Part shown: piece after piece, positions 34,588 through 42,529 of the stretch
Layout of the letters: every line of letters begins with the position of its first letter
How positions within the stretch are numbered: position 1 is the stretch's first letter
Source: Clostridia bacterium
GTDB taxonomy: Bacteria; Bacillota; Clostridia; TANB77; CAG-508
Assembly: GCA_900759015.1 (NCBI GenBank)
Contig: CAAEUE010000013.1
Location: 1-46,022 of the forward strand
DNA: 46,022 nt
Direction: 5' to 3'
Position numbers and translations under genes: made by a program
The notes under the pieces: generated by a model
What the model was told of the DNA's origin: nothing
The model's database searches: none
What the model saw: only the letters and a program-made list of their open reading frames with translations

Positions 34588-34721
34588 TTAAATAGATACT
34601 AGAAAAATTCTCCTAGTAGGAGAATTTTTTGTAGTAGATATTTATGGCTTATTATAGATTTTCTAGCATTTACTAATGCGTAGAAAATCTTATGTTTGGT
34701 TAAATAGATACTAGAAAAATT
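34588..34721 (+). promoter_or_regulatory. Duplicated leader with intrinsic terminator before the transglutaminase gene
   Basis: A 22-bp direct repeat (34588-34609 and 34700-34721, core AAATAGATACTAGAAAAATT) brackets two structures. The first copy runs into ATTCTCCTA-G-TAGGAGAAT plus TTTTTT (34607-34631), an intrinsic terminator. Then GATTTTCTA/TAGAAAATC with inner GCATT/AATGC forms a second hairpin (about 34658-34691). The second copy runs into GGGAGA, the ribosome binding site. The layout suggests transcription attenuation or a small terminated RNA. TATAAT-like boxes lie at about 34570-34588. No T-box, c-di-GMP or other known motif was recognised. Confidence 0.5.
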
Positions 34722-34732
34722 GGGAGATTCTT

Positions 34733-35854
34733 ATGAAAAACAGATTTTTAACATTTATATTAATAGTTTTAATTTTGGGAATAATTGGTGGTATTGCATA
34801 TGCTTTTATCCAATATATTGGGATAGATACAAATAATATTTTGGCATTAGTTACAGGAACAAATGAAGTTAGTAATGAAACGATAAAACCTTTGGAGCCA
34901 ACAGGCAGTAGTTCTAACACATTGCTAACAAGTCAAATAGATGTCCAACCTACAAATCAAAATGCGAATACTACAGTATCAGCTGGAAAATATAAATATT
35001 ATTATGATCAGTTAGATTCAAATGCTAAAATAATATATTCAGCTGTTGAATCAAATATAGAAAACTTAAAAACTGGTACTGCTAAAATTGATTTTGGAGA
35101 ACAATTTAATAATTTATTAAATGAAGAAAACGGAAAAGAAAAATTAAATGTAGCTTACCAAGCAGCATTAGATGCATTTGGTTTAGATTATCCAGAGGTG
35201 TTTTACATAGATGTAACTAAGATGGTTTTAATGATTTACTCAACTACAAATATATTTGGAACAAAATATGAAGTAGCAATTGAACCATCAGAAGTAGGAA
35301 ACTATTTAATAGAAGGTTTTTCATCTAAAGCAGATGTGGATACAGCGTTAAATAGATTAGAAGCTATTAGAACAGATATTGTAAATCAAGTTGCAAATGA
35401 TGATATATACACAAAAATAAAAAGAATACATAATTTTCTAGTAGATTATATAGAATATGATTCTTCTATGGTAAGAGAAAATACAAGAAATATATATGGA
35501 GCATTAGTAGAAAAGAGTGTAGTTTGTGAAGGATATGCAGAGTCATTTAAATATTTATTAGATGCTATTGGAGTGCCATGTGTTGAAATTGTAGGAACAG
35601 GTACAAATTCTGCTGGTCAAACAGAGGCACATGCATGGAATTACGTTATGCTTAATAATAAATGGTATGCGGTAGATGTTACTTGGGATGATCCAACTAT
35701 CATAGGAAGTGGAAGAGTACCTAGCTCAACTAAAACAAGATATTTCTTAAAGGGTGAAACTAATTTTAATAAAACTCATTTTCCAAGTGGTCAGGTATCA
35801 GATGGAGGTTCTGTATTTATATATCCAGAGTTAAGTAAAGAAGATTATGAATAA
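34733..35854 (+). CDS. Membrane-anchored transglutaminase-like protein
   Basis: 373 aa. ATG 34733 follows GGGAGATTCTT. One N-terminal membrane helix (about 5-26) acts as anchor or uncleaved signal, followed by a Ser/Thr/Asn linker (about 40-85), a helical region, then a transglutaminase-like core with catalytic triad Cys265 (VVCEGYAES), His300 (EAHAWNY) and Asp315 (VDVTWDDP). Related proteins act on envelope or peptide substrates outside the cell as proteases or crosslinkers. The start is behind an unusual leader, suggesting regulated expression. Confidence 0.88.
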   Translation: MKNRFLTFILIVLILGIIGGIAYAFIQYIGIDTNNILALVTGTNEVSNETIKPLEPTGSSSNTLLTSQIDVQPTNQNANTTVSAGKYKYYYDQLDSNAKIIYSAVESNIENLKTGTAKIDFGEQFNNLLNEENGKEKLNVAYQAALDAFGLDYPEVFYIDVTKMVLMIYSTTNIFGTKYEVAIEPSEVGNYLIEGFSSKADVDTALNRLEAIRTDIVNQVANDDIYTKIKRIHNFLVDYIEYDSSMVRENTRNIYGALVEKSVVCEGYAESFKYLLDAIGVPCVEIVGTGTNSAGQTEAHAWNYVMLNNKWYAVDVTWDDPTIIGSGRVPSSTKTRYFLKGETNFNKTHFPSGQVSDGGSVFIYPELSKEDYE

Positions 35855-35863
35855 TATTATAGG

Positions 35864-35919
35864 AAATAAGAAGAATAGAAGATATCTAACATACAAATAT
35901 CTAGTTATTCTTCTTATTT
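35864..35919 (+). terminator. Long bipartite hairpin, probable terminator
   Basis: Outer 14-bp stem (35864-35877 with 35906-35919) and inner AGATAT/ATATCT (35880-35885 with 35897-35902) lie 10 bases past the transglutaminase stop. The U-tract is only TTTT. Confidence 0.6.
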
Positions 35920-35927
35920 TAAATTGA

Positions 35928-35956
35928 TTTACATAAATATATGAATATGTTATAAT
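35928..35956 (+). promoter_or_regulatory. Promoter of the 329-aa orphan
   Basis: TTTACA (35928-35933), 17 bases, TATAAT (35951-35956), 60 bases before ATG 36016. Confidence 0.7.
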
Positions 35957-36015
35957 AAATATTGTAAACTGTTAATAAAAATCTTAAAAAGGCGTAATGC
36001 CAGGAGGAAAAAAGC

Positions 36016-37005
36016 ATGAAAGATTTATTGCTCAAAATCAAATTGTTCTGTATGGCTTTAGGAGGAGTCAAAGATGTAACTAACCAATATGAAATGTGTG
36101 CAAAATTAAGAAAGTTCGATTTTCGGATCTTAAAAAGCGCTAGAAATATGCTCTATGTAGTATGCAGGCATGAAATTTTATTTAAGAGTGTGTCGTCTTA
36201 TTTTAAGATAATATATTCTGCAAATGAAGGAGCTTTCATCTTCAGAACTTGGGAGAATTATAAAACTGGAAGCCAAGTATACAAAGTAATGACAAATGAG
36301 ATTGTATGTCTGGATGAAATCTCCGGGTTTGGAGAGTTTTATGAAATAAAAGACTTTCCTCTCATTTTAGTAAGGGACGGAGACATTCATTCCATAATAT
36401 ACGATTATGAACGTGGGAAGATTCTTGTCGATGAAAAAGCCGAAATAAATTGGCTTGAAAATGCAAAACTATTTGTTAAAAGAAAGAGATTTGAAAAATG
36501 TTCTTTCATTGTTCCAAGAATATATAAAGGTGAGGTCATTTGTGAAAAAAAGGACAATATATTATTGGATAATATTCCAAAAGATATTTTTGTTCCTCAG
36601 CTAATAGGAAACAAAATTGTACGGCTTGGTAATGAGACCGCTTGTATTCTCCAGAACTTTGAGCACGTAGAAAAAGCGGACTGGTTGCCATTTCCATATG
36701 AATATTTGGCAGAAAGTGACGAAAAATTTTATATGCTTGGAGTTACAGATGATGTAAATATGTTAGAAATCGATGGAGATGAAATTTGGCCTTTGGTAGA
36801 GGATTTTCCAGGAATGGAAGATTTCTTTGTGATCAGAAAGGATAACAGTTTAGTTGTTGTTCAGTATGCTGAAGAACAATTTGTCAAATTAGGAGTAGTC
36901 AATGGAATCGAAATAAAATTGGCTGAACCGAAGTTGGATATAAAAAAGGGAGTCATAAAAATTCCTCTGAAAGTAGTTTCAGAAAAATATTTCAATGAGG
37001 AATAA
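36016..37005 (+). CDS. Orphan hypothetical protein, 329 aa, GC-richer
   Basis: CAGGAGGAAAAAAGC precedes ATG 36016. No signal peptide beyond a mildly hydrophobic N-terminus. The body is a series of short beta strands (for example DFPLILVRDGDIHSIIYDY, DFFVIRKDNSLVVVQY), suggesting an all-beta fold such as a propeller; this is inference. Codon choice (CTC, GTC, CGG, GCG) and GC are above those of neighbours. It has its own promoter and a 17-bp GC-rich hairpin after it, like the other two orphans at 11351 and 25272. Function not recognised. Confidence 0.7.
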   Translation: MKDLLLKIKLFCMALGGVKDVTNQYEMCAKLRKFDFRILKSARNMLYVVCRHEILFKSVSSYFKIIYSANEGAFIFRTWENYKTGSQVYKVMTNEIVCLDEISGFGEFYEIKDFPLILVRDGDIHSIIYDYERGKILVDEKAEINWLENAKLFVKRKRFEKCSFIVPRIYKGEVICEKKDNILLDNIPKDIFVPQLIGNKIVRLGNETACILQNFEHVEKADWLPFPYEYLAESDEKFYMLGVTDDVNMLEIDGDEIWPLVEDFPGMEDFFVIRKDNSLVVVQYAEEQFVKLGVVNGIEIKLAEPKLDIKKGVIKIPLKVVSEKYFNEE

Positions 37006-37014
37006 CATGCTGAA

Positions 37015-37055
37015 TAAGATACGGGTAAAAGATTGTAGCTTTTACCCGTATCTTA
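37015..37055 (+). terminator. Strong 17-bp hairpin after the 329-aa orphan
   Basis: Perfect 17-bp stem (37015-37031 with 37039-37055) with loop ATTGTAG; it contains ACGGGTAAAAG/CTTTTACCCGT. No U-tract follows on the plus strand, so it may be a processing or attenuation hairpin rather than a classic terminator. Confidence 0.6.
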
Positions 37056-37075
37056 CGTGAATAATTAAACAAATC

Positions 37076-37102
37076 ACTCATAAATAAATCCTTCATAAAA
37101 TA
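37076..37102 (+). promoter_or_regulatory. Sigma-K-like (or sigma-E-like) sporulation promoter
   Basis: AC at 37076-37077, 16 bases, CATAAAATA at 37094-37102. This fits the sigma-K pattern AC-N16/17-CATANNNTA. It is 18 bases before the BclA-like start codon, a shorter leader than usual, so the match is suggestive only. Confidence 0.45.
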
Positions 37103-37120
37103 TATTATGGAGGAATTATT

Positions 37121-37648
37121 ATGTATTGTTGCAAAAATAATAAAGAAAATGTATTAAGTGGTTGTGTTTTAGCTATATTTATATTGTGTGTTTTGATAAT
37201 TATATTTATACCATTAGCAATGATGCCAGAACAAAAAAACATATTAACAGCAGTAGCAGTTAGTGGAGATAATCCAGAAGTTGGAACAACAACTATAAAA
37301 TTTAGTAAAAATGATATATTAGTTGGAAATGCATTAGCACATACAGTTGGAAGTGATGAAATAAATATAAATGAAAGTGGAGTATATCAGATATCATATC
37401 AATTATATGGAACATCAGAAAGTTTAGGAACATTTAATTTTAATTGTGTATTACTTATAAATAATACAGCCTTAGAAAATACTTTTAATGAAGGTCCAAT
37501 TTTAAGGCAAAATACAGAAAATCATATGACCTTATCAGGAACTGTCATATTAAAATTAAATGCTGTTGATAAATTAAAATTACAAGCTGTTACAATAGAA
37601 GATATAACTTATCCAAGAGCAAGAATAGATATAGAGAAAATAGCATAA
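37121..37648 (+). CDS. BclA C-terminal-domain-like protein with N-terminal membrane helix
   Basis: 175 aa. ATGGAGGAATTATT precedes ATG 37121. After a Cys/Lys N-terminus one membrane helix (about 14-36, VLAIFILCVLIIIFIPLA) leads to a C1q/TNF-like jelly-roll of about 130 residues: GVYQISYQLYG, NCVLLINNTALENTF, then LSGTVILKLNAVDKLKLQAV. This is the pattern of the C-terminal domain of exosporium glycoprotein BclA. The collagen-like Gly-X-Y repeat normally before it is absent and a membrane helix replaces it. A spore-surface or forespore-membrane role is inferred from fold, promoter and neighbour spoIVA. Confidence 0.75.
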   Translation: MYCCKNNKENVLSGCVLAIFILCVLIIIFIPLAMMPEQKNILTAVAVSGDNPEVGTTTIKFSKNDILVGNALAHTVGSDEININESGVYQISYQLYGTSESLGTFNFNCVLLINNTALENTFNEGPILRQNTENHMTLSGTVILKLNAVDKLKLQAVTIEDITYPRARIDIEKIA

Positions 37649-37670
37649 AAGCAGATTTACATCTGCTTTT
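37647..37670. terminator. Bidirectional terminator between convergent genes
   Basis: 10-bp stem AAAAGCAGAT/ATCTGCTTTT (37647-37656 with 37661-37670) with loop TTAC. It overlaps the stop codons of both the BclA-like gene and spoIVA. Confidence 0.85.
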
Positions 37671-39147
37671 ATAATATTATACAAATTAATCCACCACTAC
37701 CTTCATTTACAATTCTTTCTAGTGTTTCTTGTAATTTTATTTGAGCATCTTCTGGCATATGAGCAAGTTTACTTTGTAATCCCTCGTTAACAAGTTCATG
37801 TAAACTTTTACCGAAAATATTAGATTCCCAAATCTTCTTAGGGTCATTTTCAAATTCAGATAGTAAGTAATTTACTAATTCTTCAGATTGTTTTTCAGAA
37901 CCAACTATTGGAGATACTTCAGTCTCTATATCGGCTCTTATCATATGTATAGAAGGAGCTTTCGCTTTAAGTTTTACACCAAATCTAGAGCCTTGTTTAA
38001 CCATTTCAGGTTCATCTAATATTAATTCATCAATCGAAGGTGTAACTATTCCATAGCCTTTTGCTTTAACTTCTTCCAAAGCAAAAGATATTTTATCATA
38101 TTCTTTCTTTACCTCCGAAAATTCAGCCATTGTTTTAAATAAATCGCCATCATTTGAGATTGAAACACCAGAGATTTCTGTTAGTACATTATAGAATAGA
38201 GTTTCTTTAAGTACAATAGATATATAGACACTTCCAGTTCCAAGTTCAATTTTATCTACACAAGCCTTTTGTATAACTTCAGAGGATGATAAGTTTTGAA
38301 TACAGTTGTCAATTTGTTTTAAAATTTTAACTTTATCAAATGAGGTCTTCAAATCATTTAATAATGAGCATTTTAGAGGATGTGTTTCATCTAAAATATC
38401 AATCCATTTTGGAAAATTAATATTAATTTGATTAATAGGAAATTCATATAAAATCTTAGAGAATATATTATTTATATCTTCAAGAGTTAGTTCAGAGCAA
38501 TTAATGCAAATTACAGTTGTTTCATATTTTTGCTCAAGACTTTTAGCTAATTCTTGAGTATATTCAGAATTTGGTGTTTCAGAATTTAAAACAATAACAA
38601 AAGGTTTATTTAAAGACTTTAATTCATTAATAACACGTTCTTCTGCATTTATATAATCTTCTCTTGGAATATCTGTAAAGCTACCATCTGTAGTCATTAC
38701 AATACCTATTGTAGAATGTTCTTCTATTACCTTTTTGGTTCCAATTTCTGCAGCTTGCTCAAATGGCATTTCTTCATCAGACCAAGGAGTTTTTACCATT
38801 CTTGGCATATCGTTTTCTAAATACCCTATGGCGTTATTTACTAAATATCCAACACAATCTACTAGCCTAGTTCTTAATTTAATATTATTTCCAATAGTTA
38901 TTTCTACAGCTTCATTTGGAACAAATTTAGGTTCTGTTGTCATAATTGTTCTTCCTGAGGCACTTTGTGGTAATTCATCTGTAGCACGTTCTTTTTTATA
39001 TTCATTCTCAATATTAGGAATAACTAACAAATCCATAAAATTTTTTATAAAAGTAGACTTACCAGTTCTAACAGGACCAACAACGCCAACATAGATATCA
39101 CCATCTGTACGCTTTGCAATATCTTCGTATACATTCATATTTTCCAT
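37669..39147 (-). CDS. spoIVA: Stage IV sporulation protein A (spore coat morphogenetic ATPase)
   Basis: 492 aa, the family's usual length. TGAGGAGGT lies 9 bases before ATG 39147. Walker A GPVRTGKS is at residues 24-31, DCVGYLVNNAIGY supplies the switch/Walker B region, and the C-terminus ends GGLICIIL, the typical membrane-associating tail. SpoIVA is made in the mother cell under sigma-E, polymerises with ATP hydrolysis on the forespore surface and anchors the coat. No clear sigma-E promoter was resolved upstream. Confidence 0.97.
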   Translation of the reverse strand: MENMNVYEDIAKRTDGDIYVGVVGPVRTGKSTFIKNFMDLLVIPNIENEYKKERATDELPQSASGRTIMTTEPKFVPNEAVEITIGNNIKLRTRLVDCVGYLVNNAIGYLENDMPRMVKTPWSDEEMPFEQAAEIGTKKVIEEHSTIGIVMTTDGSFTDIPREDYINAEERVINELKSLNKPFVIVLNSETPNSEYTQELAKSLEQKYETTVICINCSELTLEDINNIFSKILYEFPINQININFPKWIDILDETHPLKCSLLNDLKTSFDKVKILKQIDNCIQNLSSSEVIQKACVDKIELGTGSVYISIVLKETLFYNVLTEISGVSISNDGDLFKTMAEFSEVKKEYDKISFALEEVKAKGYGIVTPSIDELILDEPEMVKQGSRFGVKLKAKAPSIHMIRADIETEVSPIVGSEKQSEELVNYLLSEFENDPKKIWESNIFGKSLHELVNEGLQSKLAHMPEDAQIKLQETLERIVNEGSGGLICIIL

Positions 39148-39290
39148 CTATAAAATACCTCCTCATAGAAAATGTTTGTACTAAATTACTTTAGTTAAGT
39201 ATATTAGCGTTAAAGAAAACTTATTCCAAATTGATAAAATATTTTGTATAAACTTTAATTAGTAAACCTAAAGCTCAAAATTTATTATCA

Positions 39291-39319
39291 TTGCAAAATA
39301 AATAATCATATGATAAAAT
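39291..39319 (+). promoter_or_regulatory. Promoter of the UAP1-like/acyltransferase pair
   Basis: TTGCAA (39291-39296), 17 bases, TAAAAT (39314-39319), 25 bases before ATG 39344. Confidence 0.65.
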
Positions 39320-39343
39320 AGAACGGTGAAATGGAGGTTTTAT

Positions 39344-40597
39344 ATGAATGAAACAGAGATAATAAATAAATTAAAAGAATACGGTCAAATAAGAACTTTA
39401 AATATATTAAAAAATGTAGATGAGAAAAATAGAAAAAAAATAATAGAACAATTAAAAGATATAAATTTTCCACAATTAAAAGAATTATATAATAATATTA
39501 AAGAAGAGGCAGAAGTTAATGTTGGAGAACTAAAACCAATAAAATCATTAAATCCAGACAAAATATCTAAAGAAGAAAGAGAAAATTACGAAGAAATTGG
39601 GGCAAATGTTATAAGAAATAAAAAATTTGCAGTTGCAACAATGTCTGGAGGGCAAGGAACTAGATTAGGATATAAAGGTGCAAAAGGAACTTTTAAAATT
39701 GATGTAGAACCAGAACCAAAATATTTATTCGAAATAATAGTAGATACATTACAAAGAGCAAATAAACAATACAATACTATAATTCCATGGTATATTATGA
39801 CAAGTCATGAGAATAATAAAGAAATAGTAGATTTCATGGAAGAACATAATTACTTTGGGTATAATAAAGAATATGTAGGATTTTTTGAACAAGGAGAATT
39901 GCCATTAATAACAGAAGATGGACAAATAATGTTAGATGAGAATTACAACATAAAAAAAGCATCAGATGGTAATGGAAGTATATTCAAGTCTATGTACATG
40001 AAAGGTGTGCTAGATGATATGAAAGAAAAAGGAATAGAATGGGTATACATAGGTTCTATAGATAATGTCTTATTAAAAATGGTAGATACATTATTAATGG
40101 GAGTAGCTATTAAAGAAGGTTCAGAAATTGCAACAAGATCTATATTTAAAAATACTCCAAGAGAAAAAATAGGGTCTTTATGTATTCAAGACGGAAAAGT
40201 TAAAGTTATAGAATATTCTGAACTTCCAGAAGATATGATAGAGGCAAAAGACGAAAATGGTGAAATTCTATTTGGAGAATCACATGTAATGTGTAATTTA
40301 TTTAGTTTAAAAGCTTTAGAAAAAATTAGCTTACAAAATTTGCAATATCATAAAGCACATAAAAAATATAGCTATATGGATGAAAATGGCAAAATGATTG
40401 AACCAGATGAACCAAATGCATATAAATTTGAATATTTTATATTTGACTCATTTGAATTTTTTAATCAAATATCTATTGTAAGAGGAAAAAGAGAAGAGGA
40501 CTTTGCACCAGTAAAAAATAAAGAAGGTGTAGATAGCCCAGCAACAGCTAGTAAGCTATACAATGATTATTGGAGGAAACAAAATGGAAGAATGTAA
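39344..40597 (+). CDS. UDPGP-family nucleotidylyltransferase (UAP1-like, UDP-sugar pyrophosphorylase)
   Basis: Start at ATG 39344 behind TGGAGG, not the ATG six codons earlier, which overlaps that site. 417 aa. ATMSGGQGTRLGYKGAKGTF (residues 98-117) is the nucleotide-binding signature of the eukaryote-type UDP-GlcNAc pyrophosphorylase family (L-x-x-G-G-x-G-T-R-L-G). YIGSIDNVLLKMVDTLLMG is the metal/uridine loop, and ESHVMCNLFSLKAL and EYFIFDSF the sugar site. Reaction: UTP + GlcNAc-1-P (or a related sugar-1-P) to UDP-sugar + PPi in the cytoplasm. The last 14 bases overlap the next gene. Confidence 0.9.
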   Translation: MNETEIINKLKEYGQIRTLNILKNVDEKNRKKIIEQLKDINFPQLKELYNNIKEEAEVNVGELKPIKSLNPDKISKEERENYEEIGANVIRNKKFAVATMSGGQGTRLGYKGAKGTFKIDVEPEPKYLFEIIVDTLQRANKQYNTIIPWYIMTSHENNKEIVDFMEEHNYFGYNKEYVGFFEQGELPLITEDGQIMLDENYNIKKASDGNGSIFKSMYMKGVLDDMKEKGIEWVYIGSIDNVLLKMVDTLLMGVAIKEGSEIATRSIFKNTPREKIGSLCIQDGKVKVIEYSELPEDMIEAKDENGEILFGESHVMCNLFSLKALEKISLQNLQYHKAHKKYSYMDENGKMIEPDEPNAYKFEYFIFDSFEFFNQISIVRGKREEDFAPVKNKEGVDSPATASKLYNDYWRKQNGRM

Positions 40598-41252
40598 AAT
40601 AAAAAATTTATATAATTTAGATGAAACTATTGCTAAAGATATTTTTAAGGATGCTACATATCCTTGGGAAGTTTTACCAAAAATAGAAGAATTTATTATA
40701 AATTTAGGAAAAACTTTAGATAAAGATGAGTATGAGGAAAAAGGAGAAAATATCTGGATTGCCAAGAGTGCTAAAGTAGCGCCAACTGCATATATAGCAG
40801 GTCCAGCTATAATAGGAAAAGATGCAGAAATAAGACATTGTGCATTTATTAGAGGAAAAGCAATTGTTGGTGAAGGTGCAGTAGTTGGAAATTCAACAGA
40901 ATTAAAAAATGTTATATTGTTTAATAAAGTACAAGTCCCACATTATAACTATGTAGGTGATTCAATATTAGGATATAAATCACATATGGGAGCAGGTTCA
41001 ATTACTTCAAATGTTAAATCAGATAAAAAACTAGTAATTGTAAAAAATGGTAAAGAACAAATAGAAACTGGATTAAAAAAATTCGGTGCAATGTTAGGTG
41101 ATGAAGTAGAAGTTGGATGTGGTTCTGTATTAAATCCTGGAACTGTAATAGGAAAACATACTAATATATATCCACTTTCATCAGTAAGAGGAGTAGTTCC
41201 AGAATATTCTATATACAAAAACAAAAACGAGATAGTAGAAAAAATAGATTAA
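40584..41252 (+). CDS. Left-handed beta-helix acyltransferase, GlmU C-domain-like
   Basis: Start at ATG 40584, 7 bases after TGGAGG inside the upstream gene. 222 aa. Hexapeptide-repeat helix covers about residues 55-195: IWIAKSAKVAPTAYIAGPA, IIGKDAEIRHCAFIRGKAIV, AVVGNSTELKNVILFNKVQV, LGYKSHMGAGSI. This matches the acetyltransferase half of GlmU and NDP-sugar acyltransferase relatives. Overlap with the UAP1-like gene implies the two act in consecutive steps of UDP-GlcNAc or another amino-sugar route. Exact acyl donor and substrate are inferred. Confidence 0.85.
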   Translation: MEECKIKNLYNLDETIAKDIFKDATYPWEVLPKIEEFIINLGKTLDKDEYEEKGENIWIAKSAKVAPTAYIAGPAIIGKDAEIRHCAFIRGKAIVGEGAVVGNSTELKNVILFNKVQVPHYNYVGDSILGYKSHMGAGSITSNVKSDKKLVIVKNGKEQIETGLKKFGAMLGDEVEVGCGSVLNPGTVIGKHTNIYPLSSVRGVVPEYSIYKNKNEIVEKID

Positions 41253-41259
41253 TATGCAA

Positions 41260-41287
41260 AAAGAGCAAGGATAATACCTTGCTCTTT
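41260..41287 (+). terminator. Rho-independent terminator
   Basis: 11-bp stem AAAGAGCAAGG/CCTTGCTCTTT (41260-41270 with 41277-41287), 8 bases after the acyltransferase stop. Confidence 0.8.
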
Positions 41288-41339
41288 CTTGCTATGAATA
41301 TAATTGCCAGAATATATACAAAATTAAATTATCCTAGAA

Positions 41340-41717
41340 TTATACACTTTGAGTACCTGGAATAAAATAATCTACAACTCCATAAATTAAGGCACCAATT
41401 ATTGCTGCCATCCAAGATATTGTATAACCTGCAACGAAAAATTGTGTAGCATATAATGTAGCAACTGCAAGTGCGAAACCGACAATACCTCTACCAAAAC
41501 TACTAGCATGTAAACCAGTAAATTTAGTAATTATATAGTCCATAATAGAAAGAACTATAGCAGCAATAGCTAATGTCCAAAGATTATTAATTGAGAAACC
41601 AGGAGTGAAAAATGCAGTTATAGCTAGAACTACAGCAGATGTTACTAATCTCCATAGTATTTGTCCCATGGTACTTGTAGTTGAATTTCCTTTTACATTC
41701 ATTTGACTATCAGCCAT
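41340..41717 (-). CDS. Small four-helix membrane protein, phage-holin-family-4-like (YvlD-like)
   Basis: 125 aa. AAGGAGG lies 9 bases before ATG 41717. After a polar Ser/Thr N-terminus there are four helices (about 17-37, 46-64, 73-93 and 97-117). FFTPGFSINNLWTLAIAAIV corresponds to the PGF.i motif of the Phage_holin_4_2/YvlD family. It stands alone, not in a phage region, so it is probably a housekeeping envelope protein despite the holin name. The role is unknown; YvlD relatives are stress-linked. Confidence 0.65.
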   Translation of the reverse strand: MADSQMNVKGNSTTSTMGQILWRLVTSAVVLAITAFFTPGFSINNLWTLAIAAIVLSIMDYIITKFTGLHASSFGRGIVGFALAVATLYATQFFVAGYTISWMAAIIGALIYGVVDYFIPGTQSV

Positions 41718-41842
41718 AATATAAAACCTCCTTAAAATGGTTTCATAATAGTATTATTTACACAAGTTAAATAATTATTCAGAATGTATAAAAAAAATAA
41801 AAAATGACATAATAAAATTGAAAAAATTAAGTAGGTGATATT

Positions 41843-42529
41843 ATGTTATCAAATTTTTTTAGAGCAATAACTATATACATATTTGTTTTGTTGGTTATGA
41901 GATTAATGGGAAAACGAGAAATAGGGCAATTACAACCATTTGAGCTTGCTATTTCTATAATGATTGCAGATTTAGCCTCTATTCCTATGTCGGATGTTGG
42001 AACTCCCATATTAAATGGATTAATTCCTATTTTAGGTTTACTGGTTATGCATTTGTTAATTTCAGTTCTTAATATGAAAAGTTTAAAATTTAGAGAAATA
42101 ATATGTGGTAAACCTTCCATTTTAATCTATAGAGGAAAAATCGATGAGAAAATCTTAAAAAAAGAAAGATTCACTATAAATGAATTAGAAGAAAGATTAC
42201 GTTCAAATAATATTTTTAATATTGGAGATGTAGAGTATGCAATTTTAGAAACAAGTGGACAAATAACAGTTATTCCAAAACCAGAAAAAAGAAATGTAGT
42301 AGTAAAAGACTTTAACCTAGAGCCTGAATATGAAGGGATTTCTTATGATTTAGTTATAGATGGAGTAATTATGGAAGAAAATTTGAGAAAATTAGGAAAA
42401 GATGAAAAATGGTTAGAAAAACAAGTTGCTAAATTCAAAATAAAACCTAAAGATGCTTTGGTAGTAACGATAGATGGAGAAGGGCAATTTTTCTGCCAAG
42501 CAAAAGAAAGGAAAAACAAAAATGTATAA
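41843..42529 (+). CDS. DUF421/YetF-family membrane protein
   Basis: 228 aa. GTAGGTGAT precedes ATG 41843. Three N-terminal helices include the family motif RLMGKREIGQLQPFELAISI and the PMSD turn. Two cytoplasmic alpha/beta subdomains follow, with KPSILIYRGKIDEKILKKE, ELEERLRSNNIFNIGDVEYA and ILETSGQITVIPK. YetF/DUF421 proteins are common in spore formers, and one DUF421 fusion (2Duf) raises spore heat resistance, so a spore-membrane role is plausible. Overlaps the next gene by 8 bases. Confidence 0.9.
   Translation: MLSNFFRAITIYIFVLLVMRLMGKREIGQLQPFELAISIMIADLASIPMSDVGTPILNGLIPILGLLVMHLLISVLNMKSLKFREIICGKPSILIYRGKIDEKILKKERFTINELEERLRSNNIFNIGDVEYAILETSGQITVIPKPEKRNVVVKDFNLEPEYEGISYDLVIDGVIMEENLRKLGKDEKWLEKQVAKFKIKPKDALVVTIDGEGQFFCQAKERKNKNV

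Noticed and set aside
34588..34721. T-box, c-di-GMP or other known riboswitch before the transglutaminase gene
   Set aside because: The conserved boxes of these classes are not visible; only the repeat and hairpins are.
41340..41717. Phage lysis holin
   Set aside because: No endolysin or other phage gene is near, and YvlD-like members of this family are ordinary chromosomal membrane proteins.
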